Of a stretch of DNA of 64,000 nucleotides, positions 9,930 through 21,671 are shown piece by piece. Origin of the DNA: Limonium bicolor. Lineage: Eukaryota > Streptophyta > Magnoliopsida > Caryophyllales > Plumbaginaceae. Position 1 is the first letter of the stretch, and every line of letters begins with the position of its first letter. The stretch is from assembly GCA_023374045.1 (NCBI GenBank), contig CM041779.1, positions 299,098,167 to 299,162,166 on the forward strand. Direction: 5' to 3'. The position numbers were made by a program, and so were the translations under genes. A model generated the notes under the pieces. The model had not been told where the DNA came from, made no database searches, and worked only from the letters and a program-made list of their open reading frames with translations.

Positions 9930-11941
9930 GGGTCATCAGCCTCCTTGATCACAAAAATAGTCTCATCCGGAAAGAACTCGTTTATAGGTACACCTTCATC
10001 GGGCACTTCCATGCGAGAGAGGTGGTCGGCCACCACATTCTGCACACCCGGTTTATCTCGGATTTCAATCTCAAACTCTTGCAGCAACAAAATCCATCTC
10101 AACAACCTCGGCTTGGCGTCCTCCTTAGCAAACAAATATTTTAAGGCGGAGTGGTCCGTATGCACAATCACCTTACTGCCCAAGAGGTAAGAACGGAACT
10201 TATCTAATGCAAAGACAACCGCTAGGAGCTCCTTTTCGGTTGTGGCATAGTTTTTCTGAGCATCGTTGAGTGTCTTGCTCGCATAGTAGATAGTTCTTAG
10301 AATCTTCTCCCTTTTTTGACATAGGGCTGCCCCCACTGCATAGTCGCTTGCATCACACATTATTTCAAATGGAAGGCCCAATCTGGTGACACAACTATCG
10401 GGGGTGAGATGAGGCACTCCTTGAGAGTGTTGAAAGATTTCAGACAGTCTTCATTGAATCAAATTTTGCCTCTTTGGCTAAAAGGTCACACAGAGGTTTG
10501 GAGATTTTGGAAAAGTCCTTGATGAACCTTCTGTAGAACCCGGCATGGCCAAGAAAGCTTCTAATGTCTCTAACTGAAGTGGGTGGTGGTAGCTTCTCGA
10601 TGACTTCGACCTTGGCCCGGTCAACTTCAATCCCTTTGGAGGAGATCTGGTGCCCGAGGACGATCCCTTCTCTCACCATGAAATGGCATTTCTCCCAATT
10701 GAGTACTAGATTGGTTTCCTCACATCGGGAGAGAATGGCATCTAAATTCTCTAGGCAAGAGTCGAAGTTGAGCCCAAAGACCGAGAAATCGTCCATGAAA
10801 ACTTCCATGCTTTTTTCGATAAAGTTGGAGAAGATTGCCATCATACACCTTTGGAACGTTGCGGGAGCATTGCATAACCCGAAGGGCATTCTTCTATATG
10901 CGAACGTTCCATAAGGGCATGTGAAGGTGGTCTTCTCTTGATCTTCAGGGGCTATGGGGATTTGGAAGTACCCCGAATAGCCATCAAGAAAGCAATAAAA
11001 GTCTTGCCCGGCTAACCTCTCTAGCATTTGGTCGATGAAGGGCAAGGGGAAGTGATCTTTTCTTGTAGCCGTATTCAACTTCCGGTAGTCGATGCACACT
11101 CTCCAACCGGTTGTTGTTCTTTGGGGGATCAGCTCACCCTTTTATTTGGCACCACCGTGATTCCACCTTTCTTTGGTACCACTTGGGTTGGACTCACCCA
11201 TTGACTGTCGGATATGGGGTAGATGATCCCGGAGTCGAGTAGCTTCAGGACCTCTTTTTTAACTACCTCTTTCATATTCGGGTTGAGCCGCCTTTGAGGT
11301 TGAACGAGTGGCTTGTAGTTGTCCTCCATGAAGATTCGATGAGTACAGAAATGGGGATTGATACCCTTTATATCGGAGATTGACCAACCAATTGCCCCCT
11401 TGTGGTTTCGAAGCACCTTTAACAAACTGTCCTCTTGTTCACCTGTGAGGGAGGAGGAGATAATGACAGGTAGATCACAAGGTTCAGTCAGATAAACATA
11501 TTTTAAATGAGAAGGTAGAAGTTTCATCTCCACAGTGGGAGGCTTTTCAACCGACGGCAACGGCTTCTGAGCAGCTCGTTCCAATGGTTCAGGTGGTGGA
11601 TAGCGTGGTCTATAGCCAGAAAATCTGCTGTTCAACTCAGCCACCATTTCAATCATGTCTGGGTGAAATTCCTGTTCAACACAAGCCTCAAACAAAGCTA
11701 ATTCAAGAGCATCAGTTTTAACAAGAGAGAGAGAGTGATCCTGCACAATTGAATCTACGACATCTATAGCAAAAACAGCCTCAGCCTGTGAGGGTCTCTT
11801 CACTACTTTAGACATGTCAAATTCTAATTTATCATCATGAAGTCGCAGAATTATTTTGCCTTTCTCCACATCTATGAGGGCCCTAGCAGTTCTCATGAAA
11901 GGTCTGCCCAAAATTAGTGGCACTCTCTGGTCCTCTTCCAT
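9785..11941 (-). pseudogene. Reverse transcriptase and RNase H of element B
   Basis: 11941-11129 carries the RT lead-in (RPFMRTARALIDVEKGKI, LLDSGIIYPISDSQWVSP). 11099-10440 carries the RT proper (CIDYRKLNTATRKDHFPLPF, FLDGYSGYFQIPIAPEDQEK, MPFGLCNAPATFQRCM, the FMDD active site, GHAGFYRRFIKDFSK). 10417-9785 carries RNase H ([58 protein letters not shown]). The catalytic FMDD and RNase H acidic residues appear intact, but frameshifts lie near 11110-11130 and 10420-10440. Confidence 0.93.
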
Positions 11942-11946
11942 GTCTA

Positions 11947-12573
11947 TTACAATGAAATCAGCTGGGAAGCAAATGAACCAACAGTCACTACCAAGTCTTC
12001 TACCTTCCCTTTAGGGACAACCAAAGATCTATCCGCTAGTTGCAATTGAATGGGAGTGGGAGTGCATTTACCAATTCCAAGCTTATTAAAAGTTGAGAGA
12101 GGCATAAGATTGATACTAGCACCTAAATCACATAACCCACTACCACAGTCAATTTCACCAATATAGCAAGGGACAATAGGTAAACCGGGATCTCCAAGCT
12201 TTGGAGGTAGGCTTCTTTGTAGAACCGCCGACACTTCTTCGGTGAGGTGGACGGTTTCTGCTTCCTCCAGCGATCTCTTGTTCGCTATGATGTCCTTCAT
12301 GAACTTAGCGTAGATCGGCATCTGTTTCAAAGCATCAGAAAAGGAATATTAATTGTTAATTTCTTGAAAATGCTTAGAAACTTCCCAAATTGTTCATCTA
12401 AATTTTTCTTTTTGAGTCTATTGGGAAAAGGAAGAGGGGGAAGATGTTTTGCAAGAGTAGTAGAAGTAGAAGGTTCAGGAGACTCCTTCTCCTTGGAAAC
12501 TTCCTTAGGTGGAGGTGGTGGTTCCTCAACAATCTCTTGCTCTTCTTCTTGAGCTTCATCTTCTTGGGACTTC
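11947..12573 (-). pseudogene. Gag C-terminal part and protease of element B, cut by scaffold gap
   Basis: The frame 12330-11947 shows an Athila-type retropepsin with DLGASINLMPLSTFNKLG as the active-site segment, preceded by PIYAKFMKDIIANKRSLEEA, the typical pre-protease stretch. Above 12340 a second frame gives an acidic and proline-rich linker (EEEQEIVEEPPPPPKE) and FGKFLSIFKKLTINIPF. A single-base frameshift near 12345 splits the two. The coding sequence runs into the N gap at 12573. Confidence 0.82.
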
Positions 12574-13073
12574 NNNNNNNNNNNNNNNNNNNNNNNNNNN
12601 NNNNNNNNNNNNNNNNNNNNNNNNNNNNNNNNNNNNNNNNNNNNNNNNNNNNNNNNNNNNNNNNNNNNNNNNNNNNNNNNNNNNNNNNNNNNNNNNNNNN
12701 NNNNNNNNNNNNNNNNNNNNNNNNNNNNNNNNNNNNNNNNNNNNNNNNNNNNNNNNNNNNNNNNNNNNNNNNNNNNNNNNNNNNNNNNNNNNNNNNNNNN
12801 NNNNNNNNNNNNNNNNNNNNNNNNNNNNNNNNNNNNNNNNNNNNNNNNNNNNNNNNNNNNNNNNNNNNNNNNNNNNNNNNNNNNNNNNNNNNNNNNNNNN
12901 NNNNNNNNNNNNNNNNNNNNNNNNNNNNNNNNNNNNNNNNNNNNNNNNNNNNNNNNNNNNNNNNNNNNNNNNNNNNNNNNNNNNNNNNNNNNNNNNNNNN
13001 NNNNNNNNNNNNNNNNNNNNNNNNNNNNNNNNNNNNNNNNNNNNNNNNNNNNNNNNNNNNNNNNNNNNNNNNN
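12574..13073. other. Scaffold gap of exactly 500 N
   Basis: Five hundred undetermined bases. The round length suggests a placeholder of unknown real size. Coding sequence of element B enters it from the left and unrelated DNA follows on the right, so the gag, PBS and 5' LTR of B and the other part of element A are missing or misplaced. Confidence 0.99.
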
Positions 13074-15911
13074 AACATACTACTTACTCCCAGATGAAGA
13101 AGAGCCATTACGCACATGTCAGAGCAAAATTAATTGAGGTAAAGTCCATGTTTTCTAGCAGCGATAGCTCGCCCCAGATTTGATTCTGAAGAAATGAAAT
13201 TTTCTCAGGAAAATTGGTATATTTCCTTTTTTATTGAGCAGCCAGCCCAAAGAAGAAGCATAAATGAGAGGCTGGAACTTTGGAATGAAAGCAATGACAT
13301 CATTAAGAGGAAACTTTGAAATTATTTTTCGATTGAAAGGTTGATTCCAGCTTAAAGAGAAATGGCCAAGATCGGGTGTTATGGAACCAATTTTCATTCA
13401 GCAAGACATGCTAGGACACATGTACATCGTCTGATCAAGATTTTCAAGTGGCACTTAATGGTGATGGTTTTGACATTAGATTGGTTTGTCAACCACCCAC
13501 TCTCCTGATTTAAACGTCTTGTGCTTGGTTTTTTTAGGGCCTTCAATATTGCAGCAGAAGAAACGCGCAACAACAATTACAGAGCTTGTTTATGAAGTTC
13601 AAAAAGCTTTTTTGACGATTATCCAACTCATCTACTAACCGTGTGTTTCTACCCACACTCCAGTGCTGATGAGGAGACCATAAAATCTAATGGAGGTAAC
13701 CGATACAAAATTCCCCACCTTAAAAAGGACAACTTGAAAGGCAAGGTTGTCTACCACACAAAATTTCTTGTGAATTTATGTTAGTACAAACTGCTAAGAA
13801 TTGTTAGCAGACAAGTTTATGAACTCATGGTTCAAAAAGTGATTACCATTACATCTTTGCATGAAAATTTTGGTAGTAAAATCTTTAATTGTTGATGCCC
13901 CACGCATCCATCTTCTTCATCTACTTGCTTTGATATGACTTCAAATCTACTTGCTCCAATGTTACTTATCTAATTGCTTGGTTCCTCTTCTTGTCAATGG
14001 ACTTGTCTTGAATTTCAATCAGATTCCAACATATGATTTCCTTCAAGTAGCCAAAGTAGGTAAATTAATATGTCCCACTAAATAATATCTCAAAATTGAA
14101 CTTAATAAGTTCAAATCAACCGCAACAAGAAAATTATACCAACCAATTTAAAATGAATTATCAACTATATAAAAAATTGTTTAAAAATCCACGACAAATT
14201 GATTAAAAATTCACAATCTATAATCAAGGTTTTTTTCACCCTTCTTCAAATATTCAAACGTAATAAAAAGTGAATTACACCTATACAAAAAATTATTTAT
14301 AATCATTAACAAATTTGATTAAATTCACGATCCTAAATTAAGGGATTTTCACCCATCTTCACACAGTGCATCAAATTTCAATTGTGTTATATATATACGC
14401 AAATCCCATTTTCAATTGTTGAAGGTTGAAGAAAAACATACCACCAGCAGCAGGAGGCCAATGACGCATATTTAGTTGTTGTATATATATACACACCAAA
14501 TTCATTACAAATTGAGGTGGTTGAAGAAAAACATACCACAGCAGATGCAATGATCTGCCTATATCTCAACTTCGCGAGGTTTGCCATGTACTTCACCTTT
14601 CCGAGACTTTCCTCATCTTCATCAATGGCTTGAAAACCTTCAAAAATCAGTCAATATCTTTAATCTCCGTTGAACCATACTGCCTTCACCGTTTTGGGTT
14701 TAAAATCAACCAGCGATAATTTGACCATATAAGAATAATGATGGTGGAAGTGGAATGTAAGAAGGTGGAAGTGTAAACGAAAGCAGCAACAGATATGGTT
14801 TCTGCTTACGTGAATTATTGAGAAATATAGAGAAGGGGAGAGACATTGGGAACTCTCTTTTATTTTACTGATCGTGTTCCTCCCGTAAAACATTTCTATT
14901 TTTAAAACATTACTATAAAGCCTTGGAAATGAGTTTTAAATGAGGGTATTAGAGGAAAACGAGGCGATAGAAATAGAACGTCATTTATTTTGAACTATTT
15001 GCTGATTCTCAAACGTCATTTAAATTGAAACTGGAGGGAGAATTTTTAAATTTACCAAAATATATTCATGACGCATCTTGTTTTGAAAAACACGAATTAT
15101 GATGAACAATAGTATAATTTTTTTTATTTTTACGGATATATTTTATGAGTTATAACATTTTGATTTTTTTTTGTTTTTTTAACTCACCTAATCAATATGT
15201 GACACATGACACAATAGATGGGTGAGTGATGTTAATTTTTCTCCACATGCGCTTACAATATTGCTTTTACTGCATTGTTTTTTTTTTCAAATTGTTTCTA
15301 TATTTTTACTGGATCAATACTGATGTGGCACCTTCTAATATTTGGGGTAGCGCCAGGATACAATTTGCGAAAAGATATGACTGTATAAAGGGGTTTTCTC
15401 TTTTTGACCTGCGTTTATGCACATTGTGTACAAAAGATAAAGTTGACACCACGGGATGAAAGTAGCTTGATTACCGGGAGGGACACCGCCCACTACTCCT
15501 TTGTCGCGGGCGTCGCCGCCGGGACTTCTTTTCCTTTTCAAGAAACTTTATTCAACGAGAATTATTGGGGGAAATTATTTTCAATAATCATGGAAAAACA
15601 ACTACGTCCGTGGAAGAAATTTCCGTAGTTTATGCACCGATCCCGTCCTTACCCGTTTGACCTTAGTGATGCATACATGTTTTTTAAACGGGTCATTTCA
15701 ACAACCTAACGGATCTTCTTCCCAAACATATAATTGCTATTAGCCCAAACTTTGACGGGCTTTAAAAACGCATTATCTTTGCTGAAGTCCATTCGATGGC
15801 CCGGTCCGTCAAAATTTGGCGCGGACGTCTGATTAAGTAAGTAATTAATTGGAGGTGGGTAGAGTGGTTTGCAAACGGCCTAGCCGAAGGAGGTCGGAAA
15901 CTCGCAGAATC
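13074..15911. other. Unassigned DNA upstream of the CS26-like gene
   Basis: No transposon terminus and no convincing gene. ORFs at 13155-13576 (minus) have no recognisable motif. Around 14140-14360 two imperfect direct copies of an AT-rich segment occur (ATTCAC...ATC...TTTTTCACCC-TTC). The 14387-14620 part contains a weak candidate exon (listed separately). The stretch just before 15912 should contain the promoter and 5' UTR of the downstream gene, but I could not fix a TATA box. Confidence 0.5.
14520..14644 (-). other. Possible exon of an unknown gene
   Basis: On the minus strand an open stretch (GFQAIDEDEESLGKVKYMAN, then LAKLRYRQIIASAV) ends at a good-looking donor (GTATGTTTTTCTTCAACC). 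The same 18-base donor-flanking sequence recurs about 100 bp further on (14427-14444), after a stretch that could encode hydrophobic residues, as if a splice site had been duplicated. The acidic-then-basic composition looks protein-like, but I recognise no family and see no neighbouring exon with certainty. Confidence 0.25.
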
Positions 15912-18900
15912 ATGGCGGTGGCAGTCTCCACTCCTTTCCATCTAACTCGTCCCGTTATCCTCCCATCCTCCCGTTGTCTAGTTCCTTCAACCCGCCATTT
16001 ACATTCACTTACGAGCAAAACTACTGCCTACTTCAGCATCAACCAAGACCACGCCCGCCCGCTCGCTTCTTTCAAGGCTTTACTCCCCAGGCATACTGGC
16101 GCCGTTGCAACCTTGGCTGGCTCATCCGCTTTGGAGGATGACGAGGTGGAATTCGACGACACCGTCAACATTGCTGACGACGTCACTCAGGTTTTTCCTC
16201 ACCTCTTTTTGTTTTGCCTTCTATTTTGCTGATAATATCCGAGCTCGAAATGCTCACTCTTACTCAAATTTCTATCCGTTTTTCCCTTGCTCTTCACCGT
16301 GCTTTGCTATATGATTTTGACATGATTTGGTAAATGTGTAGAATTTGGTGGCTAGTCTCTTCGATACATACAGTTGGATGAAGGGTGCGGTGTTTTATTT
16401 TAACCATGTTAGAGATAAGGAAAATGACCTTAACTTCTGTTTGCCATTCTGCACTTTTGAGTTATACTTCTCAATTGTGAGACACCTTACCAACATTTGG
16501 ACTTTGGAAGAAGTCAGCGATCTTTTACACGGCCAATAGTTAATATGCTTAAGACAAATGGAGTGATGATTTTCAGTCAGTCAAACTTTGATGATAACAA
16601 TTGTTCAATTGGGTAATGGAAGTTATTTCACCGGGGATTCAGCATCACTTAAAGTTATCAGCCATGTATCTTTATCATGGAGAATAACTCAATGCCTAGG
16701 TTACAGTTTTCCAGGCAGTGTAATTTGTAACTATCCATCGCAGATCCACCTGTTAGTAGGAATAACCAGTGCTTACTTGACGGCAATGAAAGTAATACTC
16801 CTAGCAAAAGGGAAAGGGAGATTTCATGCAAAACAAGTATGCTGATGAAATTCTATAAGAAATTAGAGTTTAGTCCTGTTAGTAATTACCCGTCGAGCTT
16901 ATGAAATGTACATTGTCATTTAATGCCCACTACAGGGCATAAATAAAGCAAGTTTTGATAAATAGTAGTGAAGTTATCACAAGACACTCGTGGATTTTTC
17001 ATGAAGTTTGTACTGAAGGAGCACATTAGCTTCCACAAGAGTTGGGAGCTGTAACCTATTTATGATATGGAGGAGGTGTCGCTGTATTGGCCCAAAAAAA
17101 AAGACTCCAAGTGAACAATGTTTTACCAGCTACCAAAGGGTTCTACATGCTTGTGAAAATGAACCCCCTTCTTTCTACGGTGGGATTGCAAGTCAATAGG
17201 GATTTCATGCGCCTATGTGCAGCCTTTGGTTCTTGATGCCTCTGTGCAAGTTCCATACGTGAAAGGATGAAATGTGTATCCCACCCATTTGTCTGGATCT
17301 GTAACATAAAAAATATTTCTAGTTTTAGTTTTAATAAAGTTCATTTGTATCATTACTACTGGATGGTGATTGAAAATGATGTTTTCTTGTAGTTGATTGG
17401 TAGAACCCCAATGATATATCTCAACAAAGTCACCAGAGGCTGTGGCGCAAATATTGCTGCGAAGCTTGAATCCATGGAACCTTGTAGAAGTGTCAAGGAT
17501 AGGTAACATCTTGCTTTACGAGAGGTTGCTCTACTTATTATACAATGAATGAAAAAGTAGATCTGATTGTTTGGCATCAAAAGACATTTTAGTGTGCTTC
17601 CTTTAATACTGAAGCTCTTATACATATCTTGAGAGTTATATATGAGCAGCTAAGCTATATCATGATGACTAGTGTCCAATGACACCATAATTATAAAGTT
17701 ACACTCATCCAGAAGACTTCCTTGAAATTAATTAGTGCCTTAGCTATCTTTCAAAAAAAATAAAAATTAGTGCTTTAGTGGAAAACTTATGGAGCAGCAA
17801 TGGCTTCTTGAACCAGCAGGTGTGACATTCTGGAAAATCCTGGCTGCTGCATTTGCATAATCTCTAGTCTCAATTGGGATCAAGAAGTGGCAGTTGTTCA
17901 TTTGTCCAATCAGTGCTCGACTCTCTTATGTATAAAATCATGCATATTGTTGATCGTTTAAAAATCATCATGCTCCTTTATCCTCAAGCTGATACGGAAT
18001 TGCAGAAAAAACATTAGCATCTGATCGTGAAATTCATTTACAGAGAACGATGACACTTGGTAGAGCGAGTTCCTCGTTGATTCTTTATCGAAAGATCTCA
18101 AGAAGAACTGCATAAAATTTTCTGGAACCATGTGATCTCCATTCACTGCTCTTGTTTTCTTTTGTAGAATTGGCTACAGCATGATAATGGAGGCGGAAGA
18201 AAGTGGAGCTATTTCACCTGAGAGGGTATGGCGCGCGTTGGAGCTGTTTTTAAGACTTTGCATGTTAGTCGACTTAAATTCATTTTGATTTGTGCTTGAC
18301 ATTTACAGAGCGTATTAGTTGCTCCAACAACTGGAAATACAGGATTAGGTATTGGTTTTGTTGCATCAACGAAGGGGTACAAGCTTGTAGTCACTATGCC
18401 AGCATCTCCGGGTATTGAAAGGCTGATTTTATTACGTGCATTTGGAGCTGAAGTTGTTCTAACAGATCCTATGAAAGGCATGAAAGGGGCGATTGACAAG
18501 GCAGAGGAAATTGTTTCAGGCAACTCAAATGCTTATATGTTACAGCAGTTTGATAATTTTGCCAATGCAAAGGTTACCTTTCTTCCTGCTTCTTCATTTT
18601 CTGTTTGGAAATATAGTGTCTTTTTTCCTTTTAATGTTAGCTATATATATCCCATATATGAGTGAAATATTTAATCAGTTCTTTCCCTATGTACCACAGA
18701 TCCACTTCGAAACTACTGGTCCAGAGATATGGGAAGATACCTTAGGTAGTGTTGATATACTTGTCGCTGGAATTGGGACAGGTGGTACTGTCACTGGTGC
18801 TGGACGCTACTTGAAAATGATGAACAGCGGGGTTAAGGTATGTATCAGGTCTCCTTAGTACTATTTCTTCTGGTTCATGTTGCACTTATGAATGAGCAAC

Positions 18901-20021
18901 ATGTTTGTTTATGTGCTATTTTATTGCTACATAGCTCTTCACATGGATAATCAGCTTTGTCATTGATATACCAAAAGATGATCTCTTCAGTAGTGTACTA
19001 ATTGATACTGACAATGTATAATTTTCTTACTCTATTGATCACTCTGGAATCTCTGCCCAATGTCATAGTGCTTTGGTCTTAGAGTGTTCCGAAGTTACCT
19101 TTATTTCTTAAGTCGCTAGCTACTTCCAATCAGTGGCGGACCGACATTCAAATCTTTGGAAAAATACACAAATATATGTTTATGTATAGGAAAATAGACA
19201 AGAAATTAGATAATTTTGATGGATGAATTGGACAGTGATAATCTAATCATTCATGCAGAATCAGATATCTTTAAGTTATATATCATTTTTAGATGATAAA
19301 GACCCATACGAAGCAATTTTAATTGAAATATGTATGTTGTTTTAAACTTTAAATTCAGTATCTTTTTTATTAAATCAATAGTGCCCCACAGGTTTCATTT
19401 CTAGGTCCGCCACTGCTTCCAATTACAGCTTGCACAAAGTAAAAAACAGTAAGGCCCTGATTGAGTAACTTTATAATAGTTGAGGCCGATAGTTTGTTTG
19501 GAAATGGATAGAAAATAGAAGGATGTGAGAAAAAGTGATAAGCTAAACTGAAAAATCTTGTTTTCTCAGGAAAACATATATAACACTTTTTTTACCGACA
19601 CCCTCTAAATCCGTTATACCCTGAAGTGAATTTTAATTTATTCTTCTCAAAAAAGTTGAAGACGCAAAATCCTCCTGATTCTTGTTAATGATTGTCTATG
19701 ATCGAGGAATTTGATGACTGGTCTCCGATATATATTTGATCAGTTTCTGATAAATGGCTTGTGGTTCTCTCAGGTGATCGGTGTAGAACCTGCCGAAAGG
19801 GGCGTGATTTCTGGAGAAAAACCTGGTATATTTTATGGCATATTTATTGTTGACAATATTTTCTTGGTAAGCTTTCCCTTTTGATATTGGAACTTTATTC
19901 AGGGTATGTGGCTAGTAACTTGGACGTGGGGTTGCTTGATGAGGTTTTGAAGGTTGTAATTTATATATTTCATCCATGTTTGGGTTTTTTGAATTCATTA
20001 TTTGTCATTTTGAGTATCGCT

Positions 20022-20058
<37 letters not shown>

Positions 20059-21671
20059 AGCACCACCACACAGATACACTCACCCTTTCTCATGCAATGC
20101 AGTTTTTGTATCTCAGGATTTTGAAGTACCCTTTTTGTTTCTTTTGATTCGAAATGCAGGTATCAAATGATGAGGCAATAGAGATGGCAAGGAGACTTGC
20201 TTTGAAGGAAGGTCTGCTGGTAGGTTTAACCACTTTGGTACCTTCTGATTTTGTGCTTATTTTCCTATTTACGGGCTTGAGGTCAACGAATTGAAGTTCA
20301 TGTTTTTCTTTCACGATCTATGTTGGAATATCTTTGTTACTCTTCTCTGGTTTGACCCTGCAATATGTGGCATGGTGTTTTCTAGGTTGGCATTTCTTCT
20401 GGAGCAGCGGCAGCTGCTGCAGTGAAAATAGCAAAACGGCCTGAGAATGCTGGAAAACTAGTTACTGTAAGTGAGTCATACTTGGTGTATCTATGATTTC
20501 TGTATTTGATCTTTTGAATCGTGAAATCGACATTCAGTGCTTTTCTCATTCACAACTGATATTTTTTCCTAAGATAGCTAATAGCCTCGCTGATTGTTTT
20601 GCTTGACATGGAGCTGTCCAGTGCCTGATTATGCAGTCAGCTTCAGAGCATGATAATATGTTATGTCATCATCTTTTTTATAACTCTTCAGTCTAGTCAT
20701 TTCATCCCACTGCTGATTTTGTTCCATAAAATTGATGGAACCGCTCATTATTTCTCGCTTTGAGAGGGAACATACCACATCCTTTTGAGGCAAGGAATAG
20801 TATCTCTTCTAGAAGACTAGTAGTGCTAATAATGTTGTTAGATAAGTCACTCATGTATTTTGACAGTAAACTCAATTCATATTTACTTCAATCCTTTTTT
20901 TTATGCTTATAGTTGTATTATAGGGTCCCTATGATGTTCTCAATCCACCAACTGTCAAAAGCAGCTTTCCTAATTTCTAAATTTCCACAAGATTGTGATG
21001 TACAAAAAAGATTCCTAAAAATCTAATTGTTCTTTTCTCTTCACAAAAATATAATAAAGAGAAGTGAACATGAAAGACTTTCTGTTACATTTTCTTCCGT
21101 GTCTCTAATTTGGACCCATCTTTTTACCTCCCACGAGTGACAGCTTGATCCATAGAGTAACATCTTTGTTATCTGCCTGCCACAATTGCTTGAAAAAGGC
21201 AGACCTGTTCCAACTTTCTCGACATTTGATGCCAAGGCCTCCACTTGTAACTGGCTTACTTATTTTTTTCACACATCTTGCTTTTGACATTCATAGCTGC
21301 CAGCCCATAGAAAAGCTCTGCGAATGTCTGTTACATTTTTAATGACTTATGGATATTGAACTTACCTGTTTAAGCTGTGTGAAGAGATGGGCTATCTACT
21401 TGGTTGTACTTGAGCAATCGGTTGCATATTTTTCTGTTTCATTCCTATTTTGTTTTGGGGGAGGGGGCTCTTCGTTCTTGTGTTCTTCTTTTTCATCTTT
21501 TGTTAAGTGTTTAAAGAAGCGTTTCCTTTTCCCAGTGAATTGATATCTTTAATGGTATGTGTATGTATGATGTTGCAGGTTATTTTCCCGAGCTTTGGTG
21601 AGAGATACATCTCTACGGCTCTCTTTCATTCTATACACGAAGAAGTCAAGAAGATGCGGGTAGAGGAGTAG
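15912..21671 (+). CDS. CS26: Plastid S-sulfocysteine synthase (CS26-like, cysteine synthase family), 10 exons
   Basis: PLP enzyme that makes S-sulfocysteine from O-acetylserine and thiosulfate in the chloroplast. Exons by GT-AG borders: 15912-16190, 17393-17502, 18168-18225, 18309-18572, 18700-18837, 19774-19825, 19903-19952, 20160-20219, 20386-20466, 21579-21671. Together they are 1185 bases, all in frame, 394 residues. Residues 1-70 are rich in S, T and R with few acids, as in a plastid transit peptide. Lys128 in SVKDRIG is the Schiff-base lysine; PTTGNTG (155-161) is the substrate loop; GTGGT (263-267) binds the PLP phosphate; SSGAA (341-345) contacts the pyridine ring. The family choice rests on [24 protein letters not shown]: ordinary O-acetylserine (thiol) lyases have a longer IQGIGAGF-type loop here, CS26 does not. 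ATG 15912 is the first in-frame start seen. The gene looks intact. Confidence 0.92.
19131..19415. mobile_element. hAT-type MITE in intron 5 of the CS26-like gene
   Basis: 285 bp with terminal inverted repeats CAGTGGCGGACC and GGTCCGCCACTG, flanked by a perfect 8-bp target duplication CTTCCAAT (19123-19130 and 19416-19423). The 8-bp duplication and CA...TG ends fit the hAT superfamily. No coding capacity; the interior is AT-rich. Confidence 0.93.
20023..20058. repeat. Run of about 36 C in intron 7
   Basis: An uninterrupted cytosine tract within intron 7 (19953-20159), just upstream of the exon 8 acceptor. The exact length is doubtful, since homopolymers are error-prone. The complementary G run on the other strand could form a G-quadruplex. 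The proline-rich ORFs predicted here are artefacts of this tract. Confidence 0.9.
21045..21300 (-). mobile_element. LINE-derived fragment in intron 9
   Basis: The minus strand encodes [36 protein letters not shown], typical of the region just after the reverse transcriptase of plant L1-type LINEs (CKPxxxGGLGIxxxxxWNxAxxxKxLW...LW). Only about 60 residues are recognisable, in one main frame with a second frame overlapping at the 3' side. It lies antisense to the host gene within its 1.1-kb last intron. Confidence 0.6.

Larger units (their letters stand above)
3249..12573 (-). mobile_element. Element B: Athila-type Ty3/gypsy retrotransposon, 5' end lost in scaffold gap
   Basis: Minus-strand element with its 3' LTR at 3249-4629, a polypurine tract just inside it, a late ORF with a plant transposon-protein domain (6013-7085), then integrase, RNase H, RT and protease up to the N gap. 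The RT (FPLPFIDQMLERLAGQ, MPFGLCNAPATFQRCM, EVFMDDFSVFG) is of the Athila type. It is inserted in element A; the candidate 5-bp target duplicate at this end is TTAGG (3244-3248). The gag, PBS and 5' LTR are not seen; they should lie in or beyond the gap, yet the sequence after the gap does not look like this element. Confidence 0.88.

Noticed and set aside
12398..13183. Long ORFs across 12574-13073
   Set aside because: They consist mainly of X residues from the N gap.
15849..15911. Upstream start of the CS26-like protein at 15849
   Set aside because: The frame is open there but the codon is TTG, not ATG; ATG 15912 is followed by a good transit-peptide sequence.
19881..20170. Proline-rich small proteins around 20023-20058
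   Set aside because: Produced by the poly-C tract inside intron 7 of the CS26-like gene.
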